From contig NZ_BSKJ01000014.1 of the NCBI RefSeq assembly GCF_030159595.1, positions 62,001 through 126,000 on the forward strand: DNA of 64,000 nucleotides. Reading direction: 5' to 3'. This document shows, in pieces, positions 35,293 through 46,387 of this stretch. This stretch comes from Pseudomonas putida (lineage in GTDB: Bacteria > Pseudomonadota > Gammaproteobacteria > Pseudomonadales > Pseudomonadaceae). Position numbers and translations under genes: made by a program. Numbering within the stretch: the stretch's first letter is position 1; the number at the start of each line of letters is the position of its first letter. The notes beneath the pieces were generated by a model. The model was not told the origin of the DNA. It made no database searches and saw nothing but the letters and a program-made list of their open reading frames with translations.

Positions 35293-36660
35293 TCAGCTCT
35301 TGTTGATCTTCTCCGGGCGCTTCCAGCCGGAAATGTTGCGCTGGCGCGCACGGGCCACCGCCAGGTCGCCGGCTTCGACTGCCTGGTTGATGGTGGAACC
35401 GGCTGCGGTGGTCGCACCTGCCTTGATTTCCACAGGCGCTACCAGCGAGTTGTTCGAACCGATGAACACGTCCTCGCCCATCACCGTCTTGAACTTGTTG
35501 GCGCCATCGTAGTTGCAGGTGATGGTACCGGCGCCAATATTGGTGCGCGCACCGATTTCGGCATCGCCCAGGTAGGTCAGGTGACCGGCCTTGGCGCCTT
35601 CGCCCAAGTGGGCGTTTTTCAGTTCGACGAAGTTACCCACATGGGCTTTGGCTTCCAGCACGCTGCCTGGGCGCAGGCGGGCGAACGGGCCAGCATCGCT
35701 ACCCTCGCCCATCACGGCGCCTTCAAGGTGGCTGTTAGCCTTGACCACCGCGCCTTTGCGCAGGGTGGTGTTCTTGATCACGCAGTTAGGGCCGATCTGC
35801 ACATCATCCTCGATGACCACTTTGCCTTCGAGAATTACGTTGATGTCGATCAGCACGTCACGCCCAACAGTCACTTCACCGCGTACATCGAAGCGCGCCG
35901 GGTCGCGCAGGGTCACACCCTGGGCCATCAGGCGGCGGCCTTCACGCAGCTGGTAGTGACGCTCCAGCTCGGACAACTGGCGGCGATCGTTGGCGCCCTG
36001 CACTTCCATCGGGTCGTGCGGCTGTTCGGTGGCCACCACCAGGCCATCCGCCACCGCCATGGCGATGACGTCGGTCAGGTAATACTCGCCCTGGGCGTTG
36101 TTGTTCGACAGACGGCCCATCCAGTCGGCCAGCCGCGCCGCTGGCAGGGCCAGAATGCCGGTGTTGCCTTCCTTGATCGCTTTCTGCGCGTCGTTGGCGT
36201 CCTTGTGCTCAACAATGGCAGTTACCTTGCCCTGCTCGTCACGGACGATACGACCATAGCCGGTCGGGTCGTCGAGGGTGACCGTCAGCAGACCCAACTG
36301 CTGGTCGTTGGCCTTGGCCAGCAGACGTTGCAGGGTCTCCACTTCGATCAACGGCACGTCACCGTACAACACCAGCACGGTGTCGGCGGTCAGTGCCGGC
36401 AGTGCTTGGGCAACAGCATGGCCGGTACCCAGCTGTTTATCCTGCATGACGAAATTCAGGTCGTCAGCGGCCAGGCGGTCGCGAACCAGCTCGGCACCAT
36501 GGCCAATGACCACATGAATACCTTGCGGCTGCAGTTGGCGTGCGCTGTGGATAACATGACCAAGCATGGAGTTGCCGGCTACCGGGTGCAGCACCTTGGG
36601 CAGCGCCGAGCGCATGCGGGTGCCTTGGCCGGCGGCGAGAATAACGATATCGAGTGACAT
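35293..36660 (-). CDS. glmU: Bifunctional UDP-N-acetylglucosamine pyrophosphorylase / glucosamine-1-phosphate acetyltransferase
   Basis: A 455-residue two-domain enzyme for the last two steps of UDP-GlcNAc synthesis. The N-terminal pyrophosphorylase shows VILAAGQGTRMRSALPKVLHP and VLYGDVPLI; the C-terminal left-handed beta-helix has hexapeptide repeats such as VGRDVLIDINVILEGKVVIEDDVQIGPN and the acetyltransferase motif GAGTITCNYDGANKF. Length is as usual. It contains an exact DnaA box at 36546. Confidence 0.97.
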   Translation of the reverse strand: MSLDIVILAAGQGTRMRSALPKVLHPVAGNSMLGHVIHSARQLQPQGIHVVIGHGAELVRDRLAADDLNFVMQDKQLGTGHAVAQALPALTADTVLVLYGDVPLIEVETLQRLLAKANDQQLGLLTVTLDDPTGYGRIVRDEQGKVTAIVEHKDANDAQKAIKEGNTGILALPAARLADWMGRLSNNNAQGEYYLTDVIAMAVADGLVVATEQPHDPMEVQGANDRRQLSELERHYQLREGRRLMAQGVTLRDPARFDVRGEVTVGRDVLIDINVILEGKVVIEDDVQIGPNCVIKNTTLRKGAVVKANSHLEGAVMGEGSDAGPFARLRPGSVLEAKAHVGNFVELKNAHLGEGAKAGHLTYLGDAEIGARTNIGAGTITCNYDGANKFKTVMGEDVFIGSNNSLVAPVEIKAGATTAAGSTINQAVEAGDLAVARARQRNISGWKRPEKINKS

Positions 36661-36713
36661 TACTGGCTACCAATCCTGGGCGGTCAGTGAAATGACCGGG
36701 GGGAGAAATCAGA

Positions 36714-36744
36714 AAAAGAAAAAGGGTAGCCGAGGCTACCCTTT
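36714..36744 (-). terminator. Rho-independent terminator of the atp operon
   Basis: AAAGGGTAGCC and GGCTACCCTTT form an 11-base stem with a 3-base loop, with A-rich sequence on the plus-strand left side. It lies about 40 bases past the atpC stop. Confidence 0.9.
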
Positions 36745-36781
36745 TACTCAATCGCAACAGAAGTTATCAGCCAAAGGCCGA

Positions 36782-37201
36782 TTACTTGCCTTTGCGCATT
36801 TGCTGGACGGTACGCAGCTGAGCTGCGGCCTCGGCCAGACGAGCGGCGGCGGCACCGTAGTCGAAGTCCGCGCCTTTCAGATTCAGGGCGTTCTCAGCAG
36901 CCTTGAGGGCTTCCTGAGCCTGAGCTTCATCCAGGTCTGCAGCACGTTGCACGGTATCGGCAAGCACCTTGACCATGTTTGGCTGAACCTCGAGGAAGCC
37001 ACCAGAGATGTAGAACACCTCTTGGGTGCCACCCTGCTTGGTCAGCGTGATCGGACCTGGCTTCAGATTGGTGATCAGCGGCGCGTGGCCTGGAGCGATA
37101 CCAAGATCACCCAGGTTACCGTGCGCAACCACCATCTCGACCAGGCCGGAGAAGATCTCTCCTTCCGCGCTGACGATATCGCAATGGACTGTCATAGCCA
37201 T
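36782..37201 (-). CDS. atpC: ATP synthase epsilon subunit
   Basis: A 139-residue F1 stalk subunit that couples and inhibits rotation. The N-terminal beta sandwich (MTVHCDIVSAEGEIFSGLVEMVV, then GDLGIAPGHAPLIT) and the C-terminal alpha-helical hairpin (ADLDEAQAQEALKAAENALN) are visible. Last gene of the atp operon, 43 bases after atpD. Confidence 0.96.
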   Translation of the reverse strand: MAMTVHCDIVSAEGEIFSGLVEMVVAHGNLGDLGIAPGHAPLITNLKPGPITLTKQGGTQEVFYISGGFLEVQPNMVKVLADTVQRAADLDEAQAQEALKAAENALNLKGADFDYGAAAARLAEAAAQLRTVQQMRKGK

Positions 37202-37244
37202 CTGCTTGCCTCAACCTGATAGCGCCCCTTGCGGGGCGCAGGAA

Positions 37245-38621
37245 TTACAGTTTCTTGGCTTTCTCGATCGCTTCGTCGATGCTGCCGACCATGTAGAACG
37301 CTTGTTCTGGCAGGTGGTCGTAGTCACCTTTGAGGATGCCGCTGAAGCCAGCGATGGTGTCTTTCAGGGAAACGTACTTGCCTGGCGAACCGGTGAAGAC
37401 TTCGGCCACGAAGAACGGCTGCGACAGGAAGCGCTGGATCTTACGAGCGCGGGCTACCAGTTGCTTGTCGTCTTCGGACAGTTCGTCCATACCCAGAATC
37501 GCGATGATGTCCTTCAGCTCTTTGTAGCGCTGCAGAACATACTGAACGCCACGAGCGGTGTCGTAGTGCTCGTTGCCGATCACGTTCGGGTCCAGCTGGC
37601 GCGAAGTCGAGTCCAGTGGATCGACCGCTGGGTAGATACCCAGGGAGGCGATGTCACGCGACAGAACAACGGTGGCGTCCAAGTGGGCGAAGGTGGTCGC
37701 TGGCGACGGGTCGGTCAAGTCGTCCGCTGGCACATATACGGCCTGGACGGAGGTGATCGAACCTTCCTTGGTGGAGGTGATGCGCTCTTGCAGAACGCCC
37801 ATCTCTTCAGCCAGGGTCGGCTGGTAACCTACTGCCGAAGGCATACGGCCCAACAGAGCGGATACTTCGGTACCGGCCAGGGTGTAACGATAGATGTTGT
37901 CGACGAACAGCAGAACGTCGTTACCTTCGTCACGGAACTTCTCAGCCATGGTCAGGCCGGTCAGCGCGACGCGCAGACGGTTTCCTGGTGGCTCGTTCAT
38001 CTGACCGTAGACCAGCGCTACTTTGTCGAGAACGTTGGAGTCCTTCATCTCGTGGTAGAAGTCGTTACCCTCACGAGTACGCTCACCCACACCAGCGAAC
38101 ACGGAGTAACCGCTGTGTTCCATGGCGATGTTACGGATCAGTTCCATCATGTTTACGGTCTTGCCGACACCGGCACCACCGAACAGACCAACTTTACCAC
38201 CCTTGGCGAACGGGCAAACCAGGTCGATAACCTTGATGCCGGTTTCCAGAAGGTCGTTGCCGCCAGCCTGGTCAGCGAACGAAGGCGCTGGCTGGTGGAT
38301 ACCGCGACGCTCTTCTTCGCCGATCGGGCCGGCTTCGTCGATCGGGTTGCCCAGTACGTCCATGATACGGCCCAGAGTGGCCTTACCAACTGGAACGGAA
38401 ATGGCAGCACCGGTGTCGACGACATCCAGACCGCGCTTCAGGCCTTCGGTCGAGCCCATCGCAATGGTACGAACCACGCCGTCGCCCAGCTGCTGCTGAA
38501 CTTCCAGGGTGGTTTCCGCGCCTTGTACTTTCAGCGCGTTGTATACACTCGGCACGACGTCACGTGGGAATTCCACGTCGATGACGGCGCCGATGATTTG
38601 AACGATACGTCCGCTACTCAT
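37245..38621 (-). CDS. atpD: ATP synthase beta subunit
   Basis: A 458-residue catalytic F1 subunit. Walker A is GLFGGAGVGKTVNMMELIRN, followed by GVGERTREGNDFYHEM, Walker B DVLLFVDNIYRYT and the DPLDSTSRQLDP segment. Complete, usual length. Confidence 0.98.
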   Translation of the reverse strand: MSSGRIVQIIGAVIDVEFPRDVVPSVYNALKVQGAETTLEVQQQLGDGVVRTIAMGSTEGLKRGLDVVDTGAAISVPVGKATLGRIMDVLGNPIDEAGPIGEEERRGIHQPAPSFADQAGGNDLLETGIKVIDLVCPFAKGGKVGLFGGAGVGKTVNMMELIRNIAMEHSGYSVFAGVGERTREGNDFYHEMKDSNVLDKVALVYGQMNEPPGNRLRVALTGLTMAEKFRDEGNDVLLFVDNIYRYTLAGTEVSALLGRMPSAVGYQPTLAEEMGVLQERITSTKEGSITSVQAVYVPADDLTDPSPATTFAHLDATVVLSRDIASLGIYPAVDPLDSTSRQLDPNVIGNEHYDTARGVQYVLQRYKELKDIIAILGMDELSEDDKQLVARARKIQRFLSQPFFVAEVFTGSPGKYVSLKDTIAGFSGILKGDYDHLPEQAFYMVGSIDEAIEKAKKL

Positions 38622-38648
38622 AGCTGGATCCTCTGAATATGTGAACCG

Positions 38649-39509
38649 TTAAACCGCGGCAGCGCCGCCGACGATTTCCGAGATCTCCTGGGTGATCGCA
38701 GCCTGACGCGCCTTGTTGTAGATCAGCTGAAGCTCTTTGATCAAATCACCGGCGTTGTCTGTGGCGTTCTTCATGGCGATCATCCGGGCCGCTTGTTCAG
38801 CAGCGTTGTTCTCGACCACCGCCTGGTATACCTGCGACTCCACATAACGCACCATCAAGCCGTCCAGCAGCTCTTTTGCGTCGGGTTCGTACAGGTAATC
38901 CCAGTGATGCTTGAGATCCTGATCCGGGGTTGCCACCAACGGTACCAATTGCTCGACCGTCGGCTTCTGGGTCATGGTGTTGATGAACTTGTTCGAAACC
39001 ACCGAGAGGCGATCGATACGGCCGTCCAGGTAGGCGTCCAGCATCACTTTGACGGAGCCGATCAGATCGTTGATCGATGGCTCTTCGCCCAGTTGGCTGA
39101 TCGCGGCTACGACGTTACCGCCAAAGATGCGGAAGAAAGTCGCACCCTTGCTGCCGATCACGCACAGGTCGATTTCAACGCCCTGTTCGCGGTTTACGTT
39201 CATGTCCTTGACCAGGGCCTTGAACAGGTTGGTGTTCAAGCCACCGCACAGACCACGGTCACTGCTCACCACGATATAACCGGCGCGCTTTACAGGGCGC
39301 TCGATCATGAACGGGTGGCGGTATTCCGGGTTGGCGTTGGCCAGATGACCGATCACCTGGCGGATACGCTCCGCGTAAGGACGGCTAGCAGCCATGCGCA
39401 GTTGTGCCCTGCGCATCTTGCTGACCGCCACTTTCTCCATGGCGCTGGTAATTTTTTGCGTGCTTTTGATGCTCGCAATCTTACTGCGAATCTCTTTTGC
39501 GCCTGCCAT
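38649..39509 (-). CDS. atpG: ATP synthase gamma subunit
   Basis: A 286-residue central rotor shaft. Long N- and C-terminal helices (KEIRSKIASIKSTQKITSAMEKVA and ARMIAMKNATDNAGDLIKELQLIYNKARQAAITQEI) form the coiled coil, with SSDRGLCGGLNTNLFK between. Confidence 0.97.
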   Translation of the reverse strand: MAGAKEIRSKIASIKSTQKITSAMEKVAVSKMRRAQLRMAASRPYAERIRQVIGHLANANPEYRHPFMIERPVKRAGYIVVSSDRGLCGGLNTNLFKALVKDMNVNREQGVEIDLCVIGSKGATFFRIFGGNVVAAISQLGEEPSINDLIGSVKVMLDAYLDGRIDRLSVVSNKFINTMTQKPTVEQLVPLVATPDQDLKHHWDYLYEPDAKELLDGLMVRYVESQVYQAVVENNAAEQAARMIAMKNATDNAGDLIKELQLIYNKARQAAITQEISEIVGGAAAV

Positions 39510-39557
39510 GTATCACCTATCAGGTTAGCAAGCGGGGGCCTGAGCCCCCGCTGCGGC

Positions 39558-41102
<1,545 letters not shown>

Positions 41103-41123
41103 TGCTCTGCTGCCCCTTCAAAC

Positions 41124-41660
41124 TCAAGATTTCAAGGCTTCGGCCAGTTTCGCGATTTTGCCGCGAACAGAGCCATCGATTACCAGGTCACCAGCGCGGA
41201 TGACGACGCCGCCAATCAGGCTGGCATCCTCCGACGCGTGCAGGCGCACTTCCTGGCCTAACCGTGCACTGAGAACCTTGGCGAGTTTGTCTTGCTGTTC
41301 TTGGTTCAACGCGAAGGCACTGGTGACTTCCACGTCCACGGATTTCTCTTGCTCGGCCTTGTACAGGTCAAACAGAGCGGCAATCTCCGGCAGAAGCAGG
41401 AGACGGTCGTTTTCCGCGGCAACATGAATGAAATTCTGTGCCTGTGCATTGAACTTGTCACCGCACACGTCAATGAACGTGGCGGCCTTTTCTGCGCTCG
41501 TCAGTCGCGGGGCCTTGAGCAGGCGCTGCATGGTGTCGTCTTGCGACACCGCAGCAGCCAGGCCGAGCATGGCTGACCAATTGGCCAGTTGCTGATGGGC
41601 CTGGGCATGCTCAAAGGCAGCCTTAGCGTAAGGTCGGGCCAACGTGGTCAGTTCTGCCAT
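41124..41660 (-). CDS. atpH: ATP synthase delta subunit
   Basis: A 178-residue peripheral-stalk subunit (OSCP-like). Opens [19 protein letters not shown] and ends with [29 protein letters not shown], the family signature. Lies 12 bases after atpF and 21 before atpA. Confidence 0.96.
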
Positions 41661-41672
41661 GATCGCCCTCGC

Positions 41673-42143
41673 TTAAATTTCAGCGGCCAGTTTGTTAACC
41701 AGCTCCGCATGCGCGTTTTGATCGATTGTGGCGCCAAGGATCTTTTCAGCACCGCCAACGGCCAGAGCACCCACTTGGGCACGCAGGGCGTCTTTAGCGC
41801 TGTTCAGTTCCTGTTCGATCTCGGCCAGAGCCTGAGCCTTCACACGGTCAGCTTCGACGCGGGCCTGGTCACGGGCTTCCTCGACAAGCTGAGCAGCGCG
41901 TTTCTTGCTTTGCTCAATGATTTCGGCTGCCTGTGCTTTAGCTTCACGCAGTTGCTGACCCGCTTTCTCTTGGGCCAGCTCCAGGTCGCGAGCTGCGCGG
42001 TTGGCAGCGTCCAAGCCGTCAGCAATCTTCTTTTGGCGCTCTTGCAGGGCAGTGATGACCGGAGGCCATACATACTTCATGCAGAAGAGTACAAAAATCA
42101 GAAAAGCAACGGATTGGCCAATCAGGGTTGCATTAATGTTCAC
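41673..42143 (-). CDS. atpF: ATP synthase b subunit
   Basis: A 156-residue peripheral-stalk subunit. One N-terminal membrane helix (NATLIGQSVAFLIFVLFCMKYVW) precedes a long charged, Ala-rich helix that dimerises. Confidence 0.96.
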   Translation of the reverse strand: MNINATLIGQSVAFLIFVLFCMKYVWPPVITALQERQKKIADGLDAANRAARDLELAQEKAGQQLREAKAQAAEIIEQSKKRAAQLVEEARDQARVEADRVKAQALAEIEQELNSAKDALRAQVGALAVGGAEKILGATIDQNAHAELVNKLAAEI

Positions 42144-42199
42144 GCCAACACCTCGCTCGGTCTTAATTCATACAGCCATCAACTCGTGGTGACGAGTGA

Positions 42200-42457
42200 T
42201 TAGCCGGCGATCTGACCAACGAACGGATTCGCGAAGGTGAAGAACAGAGCGATACCAACACCGATCATAGTTACGGCGTCGAGCAGACCGGCAACGATGA
42301 ACATTTTAACCTGCAGCATCGGAACCATTTCTGGTTGACGAGCAGCGCCTTCCAGGAATTTGCCGCCCAGCAGGCCGAAACCAATGGCGGTACCCAGAGC
42401 ACCCAGGCCGATCAGCAGAGCAACAGCGATAGCGGTCAGACCAACTACAGTTTCCAT
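42200..42457 (-). CDS. atpE: ATP synthase c subunit
   Basis: An 85-residue proteolipid ring subunit with two membrane helices. The polar loop AARQPE is present, and the ion-binding carboxylate in the second helix is the D of [11 protein letters not shown], the proton-type sequence. Confidence 0.96.
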
Positions 42458-42601
42458 CTTTCCTCCCGACTTTTACGTCGTATTGGTTAGGTTTTTAGTT
42501 TGAAGCGGTAAAACAAATCGTTTGGTACAGCATGCCCTTGCGGACTTTTTAAGCCCTCCCCCCGAACAGGCGGGGAAGGCTATCAGACACGCCAGGCGGT
42601 C

Positions 42602-43471
42602 TTAATGGTTATCTTCGTGAGCCATCGACAGGTAGACGATGGTCAGCATCATGAAGATGAAAGCTTGCAGGGTGATGATCAGGATGTGGAACACAGCCCA
42701 CGCCCATTGCAGCACCACACCCAGGCCGCTGAGCCACAGCAGGCCGGAGCCGAACATGACAGCGATCAGGATGAACACCAGCTCGCCGGCATACATGTTG
42801 CCGAACAGACGCAGTGCCAGCGAGATCGGCTTGGCGATCAAGGTGACGAATTCCAGCAGGAAGTTGACCGGAATCAGCAGGATCTGAACAAAGATGTTCT
42901 TGCTGCCGAACGGGTGCAGGGTCAGCTCACCGATGAATCCGCCCAGGCCCTTGACCTTGATGCTGTAGAAGATGATCAGGGCGAACACGCAGAAGGCCAT
43001 GGCCAGGGTCGCGTTCGGGTCGGTGGTCGACACAGCGCGGAACGGAATGTGCGGGTCACCGGAAATCAGGATAGCCAACTGAGGAATCCAGTCGACCGGT
43101 ACCAGGTCGACGGCGTTCATCAGGAATACCCAGACGAAAATGGTCAGCGCCAGTGGGGCGATTACCGGGCTACGGCCGTGGAAGGAGTCCTTCACGCTGC
43201 CGTTGACGAAGTCCACCATCACTTCAACGAAGTTCTGCAGACCGCCAGGTTGGCCGGAAGTCGCCTTCTTGGCCGCCATGCGGAAGATGAACAGGAAGAT
43301 CAGACCCAGCGCGACGGACCAACCCAGGGTGTCCAGGTGGAACGCCCAGAAGCCCATTGCCTTGGCTTCTGCAGCCGAATGGGCGAAGCCCCAGCTGCCG
43401 TCTGGTAGTTGACCGTAGGTCAGGTTCTGCAAGTGGTGCTGGATATAGCCCGAAGCGGTTTCTGCTGCCAT
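42602..43471 (-). CDS. atpB: ATP synthase a subunit
   Basis: A 289-residue membrane stator subunit. The essential Arg lies in the helix SLALRLFGNMYAGELVFILIA; five or six membrane helices are visible. The 144-base gap to atpE shows no gene and probably holds translation signals for atpE. Confidence 0.96.
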   Translation of the reverse strand: MAAETASGYIQHHLQNLTYGQLPDGSWGFAHSAAEAKAMGFWAFHLDTLGWSVALGLIFLFIFRMAAKKATSGQPGGLQNFVEVMVDFVNGSVKDSFHGRSPVIAPLALTIFVWVFLMNAVDLVPVDWIPQLAILISGDPHIPFRAVSTTDPNATLAMAFCVFALIIFYSIKVKGLGGFIGELTLHPFGSKNIFVQILLIPVNFLLEFVTLIAKPISLALRLFGNMYAGELVFILIAVMFGSGLLWLSGLGVVLQWAWAVFHILIITLQAFIFMMLTIVYLSMAHEDNH

Positions 43472-43487
43472 GGTTGCCTCAAACGCC

Positions 43488-43895
43488 CTAAGGTCTCGAA
43501 AGTCTTTTATTCATCAGCAGGGGCGCGAACCAGCTGACCCAAAGGGTCAACACGAAGACGCCGAATACTGCTAACGGCGCCAGTGGCTTCACTCCTGCGA
43601 AGGTCAGTGCAAAAAGCACTGCCGTCAAAATCATCTTGCCTGCCTCGCCAGCGTAAAACGACTTGACGATGGCTTGTGCCGCCCGAGCTCCGCTGAAGCG
43701 AAAAGCCTTCCAGGCGAAGTACACATTGGGCAGCCAGGCAATCAAACCTCCGCAAAGGCCTGAATATCCACTGACTACCCCTTTCCACTGCCACAACACC
43801 AAGGTCGCCAGCAGCAGTACGACAAATTGAGCCAGCAGTACCGGAAAAACCGCCCAGCGATGGAAAGGCAGGCGGTTTGGCGTGCGTATTTCCAT
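43488..43895 (-). CDS. atpI: ATP synthase assembly/accessory protein I
   Basis: A 135-residue protein with four hydrophobic helices (VFPVLLAQFVVLLLATLVLW, GGLIAWLPNVYFAWKAFRF and two more), of the AtpI family that helps c-ring assembly. I choose ATG 43895 (MEIRTPNRLPFHRW) because GAGGAG lies 7 bases upstream; the longer frame to 43925 lacks one. First gene of the atp operon. Confidence 0.92.
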   Translation of the reverse strand: MEIRTPNRLPFHRWAVFPVLLAQFVVLLLATLVLWQWKGVVSGYSGLCGGLIAWLPNVYFAWKAFRFSGARAAQAIVKSFYAGEAGKMILTAVLFALTFAGVKPLAPLAVFGVFVLTLWVSWFAPLLMNKRLSRP

Positions 43896-43973
43896 CACAA
43901 CTGCTCCTCGGAAGTCGACCAACAAGTCAGTTATGACTTGGCATAATTTGTGCCGACAAAATGCGCGCAGAGT

Positions 43974-43995
43974 ATAGGGGTGGATTAACCCCTAT
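43974..43995. other. Inverted repeat between parB and atpI
   Basis: ATAGGGGT and ACCCCTAT form an 8-base stem around a 6-base loop, 50 bases past the parB stop. It has no U tract, so it is a weak terminator candidate or an operator for the atp promoter. Confidence 0.4.
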
Positions 43996-44044
43996 TCAAC
44001 TCTTCGGTAGTGATTTCCGACTGCGCGCTACAACAGGAATTGTT

Positions 44045-44917
44045 TCAGCGGATGTGAGCAAGCACGCCTTGCAACTCGTCAAGCGAGTTGTAACGAATAA
44101 CCAACTGGCCTTTGCCCTTGTTGCCATGACGGATCTGAACAGCCGAGCCCAGGCGCTCTGCGAGCCGCTGTTCAAGGCGTGCGATATCCGGATCAGGTTT
44201 GCTCGGTTCGACCGGATCAGGCTTGTCACTGAGCCACTGACGCACCAGTGCCTCAGTTTGGCGCACGGTCAGGCCGCGTGCGACAACATGACGCGCCCCC
44301 TCCTCCTGACGGCTTTCGTCCAGGCCGAGCAATGCACGGGCGTGGCCCATCTCCAGATCGCCATGGGCGAGCATGGTCTTGATCGCTTCAGGCAGGGTGA
44401 TCAGGCGCAGCAGATTGGCCACGGTTACCCGCGACTTGCCCACGGCGTCCGCCACCTGTTGCTGGGTCAGCTCGAACTCCTGCTGCAGGCGCTGCAGCGC
44501 CAGGGCCTCTTCCAGCGGGTTGAGGTCTTCGCGCTGGATGTTCTCGATCAGCGCCATGGCAATGGCCGCTTCGTCGGCCACTTCGCGGACCATCGCCGGG
44601 ATCGTGTCCAGGCCAGCCTGCTGGGTGGCGCGCCAGCGGCGCTCACCGGCGATGATCTCGTAGCGGCTGTCGCCAATCGGGCGCACCACGATCGGCTGCA
44701 TCACGCCATGGTTGCGAATCGAGTGCGCGAGCTCTTCCAGCGCCTCCGGGTCCATGTCCCGGCGCGGCTGGTACTTGCCACGCTGGATCAACTCGACCGG
44801 CAGGTGTTGCAGTTCTTTCTGGTCGATCTTCACAGCCTGCTCTTCGAGCGCGCTGACGGAAGGACCACTGAGCAGTGCATCCAACCCACGTCCGAGACCC
44901 CGTTTCTTGACGGCCAT
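44045..44917 (-). CDS. parB: Chromosome partitioning protein ParB
   Basis: A 290-residue CTP-dependent clamp that loads at parS and spreads. The N-terminus (KRGLGRGLDALL) binds ParA, the CTPase motif is YEIIAGERRWRATQ near residue 110, ENIQREDLNPLEEA follows, and a helix-turn-helix (LTQQQVADAVGKSRVTVANLLRL) reads parS. The C-terminal part dimerises. It follows parA by 9 bases. Three parS sites lie in this window. Confidence 0.97.
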   Translation of the reverse strand: MAVKKRGLGRGLDALLSGPSVSALEEQAVKIDQKELQHLPVELIQRGKYQPRRDMDPEALEELAHSIRNHGVMQPIVVRPIGDSRYEIIAGERRWRATQQAGLDTIPAMVREVADEAAIAMALIENIQREDLNPLEEALALQRLQQEFELTQQQVADAVGKSRVTVANLLRLITLPEAIKTMLAHGDLEMGHARALLGLDESRQEEGARHVVARGLTVRQTEALVRQWLSDKPDPVEPSKPDPDIARLEQRLAERLGSAVQIRHGNKGKGQLVIRYNSLDELQGVLAHIR

Positions 44918-44926
44918 ACGGATTCC

Positions 44927-45718
44927 TTAAGTTGTTTGTGCAGTGCGTGATTGACGGCGTTGACGGCGTACCAGTTCCCCGGCCAGGGCCAGATATGCCA
45001 GCGCGCCTCGCGATTGCTTGTCGTAAGCCAGGGCCGGCATGCCGAAGCTCGGGGCCTCGGCCAAGCGAATATTGCGCGGAATGACCGTGTCGTACAGCTG
45101 CGGGCCAAAGTGCTCCTTCAGTTGCGCCGAAACATCGTTGTTCAGGCTCAGGCGCGGGTCGTACATGGTCCGCAGCAGGCCCTCGATCTTCAGCTCCGGG
45201 TTCAACCGGGCGGCGATGCGCTTGATGTTATCCACAAGGTCGCTGAGACCTTCCAGTGCGTAGTACTCGCACTGCATGGGGATGATCACACCATCGGAAG
45301 CGACCAGGGCGTTGAGCGTGAGCATCGACAGCGACGGCGGACAGTCGATGAGGATGTAGTCGTAGTTCTCACGGATCGGCGCCAGCGCGTTTCGCAGACG
45401 GCTTTCCTTGACCTGCATTTCCAGCAGCACCACTTCGGCGGCGGTGAGGTCTCGGTTGGCCGGCAGCAACTGGAAACCACCGTGCTCGGAGTAATGCATG
45501 GCCTGGGCCAGGTCGCATTCCCCGATCAACAGGTCATAGACCGAGTGCTCGAGCTCGTGCTTGTCCACACCGCTGCCCATGGTGGCGTTGCCCTGCGGAT
45601 CGAGGTCGATCAGCAGCACACGACGCTTGGTCGCGGCCAGCGAGGCGGCGAGATTGATACAGGTGGTGGTCTTGCCTACACCACCTTTCTGGTTCGCGAT
45701 TGCGAATACCTTAGCCAT
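44927..45718 (-). CDS. parA: Chromosome partitioning ATPase ParA
   Basis: A 263-residue deviant-Walker ATPase that drives origin segregation. The motif KGGVGKTTTCINLAASLA opens the protein, followed by LLIDLDPQGNATMGSG and DYILIDCPPSLSMLTLNAL. It contains an exact DnaA box (45239). It lies 18 bases after rsmG. Confidence 0.97.
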   Translation of the reverse strand: MAKVFAIANQKGGVGKTTTCINLAASLAATKRRVLLIDLDPQGNATMGSGVDKHELEHSVYDLLIGECDLAQAMHYSEHGGFQLLPANRDLTAAEVVLLEMQVKESRLRNALAPIRENYDYILIDCPPSLSMLTLNALVASDGVIIPMQCEYYALEGLSDLVDNIKRIAARLNPELKIEGLLRTMYDPRLSLNNDVSAQLKEHFGPQLYDTVIPRNIRLAEAPSFGMPALAYDKQSRGALAYLALAGELVRRQRRQSRTAQTT

Positions 45719-45736
45719 TGATGCGCGTGTTCCCAG

Positions 45737-46387
45737 TCATGCCTTGCGGCGCAGTATCAGCAGATGGCGCTGGCCCTGGCAACCCGGAACGGTCAGGGCC
45801 TGTTCGCTTTCCACTGTGAAGTCTGCGGGCAATGCTACCAGTTCATCGGCAGGATGCAGCCCCTTCATTGCAAGCCATTGCGTCCCGGTGTCGCCCAGAT
45901 GGCGGGTCCAGTTGGTGAAGTTCTCCATGCTGCTGAAGGCACGAGAGATGATGCCGTCGAACGGCTGAGCTGGCTGGTAGGCCTCGACCCGGCTGTGGAT
46001 AACCGTGAGGTTGTCCAGTTTGAGCTCCATTTTCACCTGGGTCAGGAAGCGGGTCTTTTTGCCATTGGCGTCCAGTACCGTCACGCGCTTGTGCGGATGG
46101 AGGATAGCCAACGGGATGCCGGGCATGCCACCGCCGCTGCCCACATCGAGCCAGTTTTCACGCTCGCTGTGGATAAACGACATCACGCTCAGGCTGTCGA
46201 GCAAATGGCGCGACACCATCTCGTCCGGGTCGCGCACAGCGGTGAGGTTGTAGGCTTTGTTCCATTTGATCAACAGGGCCAGGTAGCCAAGCAGTTTCTC
46301 GTGATGCTCGGCGCTCAGCTCGACGCCGAGCTGGCGCGCACCTGTGGACAACTCATCGGCGTGTTGCGGGGTGACCAGGGAACTCAA
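45737..46387 (-). CDS. rsmG: 16S rRNA (guanine527-N7)-methyltransferase RsmG
   Basis: A 216-residue SAM-dependent methyltransferase (GidB). LDVGSGGGMPGIPLAILHP is the SAM loop. The start is a TTG that overlaps the mnmG stop (TTGA), indicating translational coupling. It holds two exact DnaA boxes (45994 and 46168). Confidence 0.95.
   Translation of the reverse strand: MSSLVTPQHADELSTGARQLGVELSAEHHEKLLGYLALLIKWNKAYNLTAVRDPDEMVSRHLLDSLSVMSFIHSERENWLDVGSGGGMPGIPLAILHPHKRVTVLDANGKKTRFLTQVKMELKLDNLTVIHSRVEAYQPAQPFDGIISRAFSSMENFTNWTRHLGDTGTQWLAMKGLHPADELVALPADFTVESEQALTVPGCQGQRHLLILRRKA

Noticed and set aside
38560..38585. Possible fourth parS near the atpD start (CACGTGGGA...TTCCACGTC)
   Set aside because: Two half-sites are present, but the GTTCCACGTGGAAC core is not formed.
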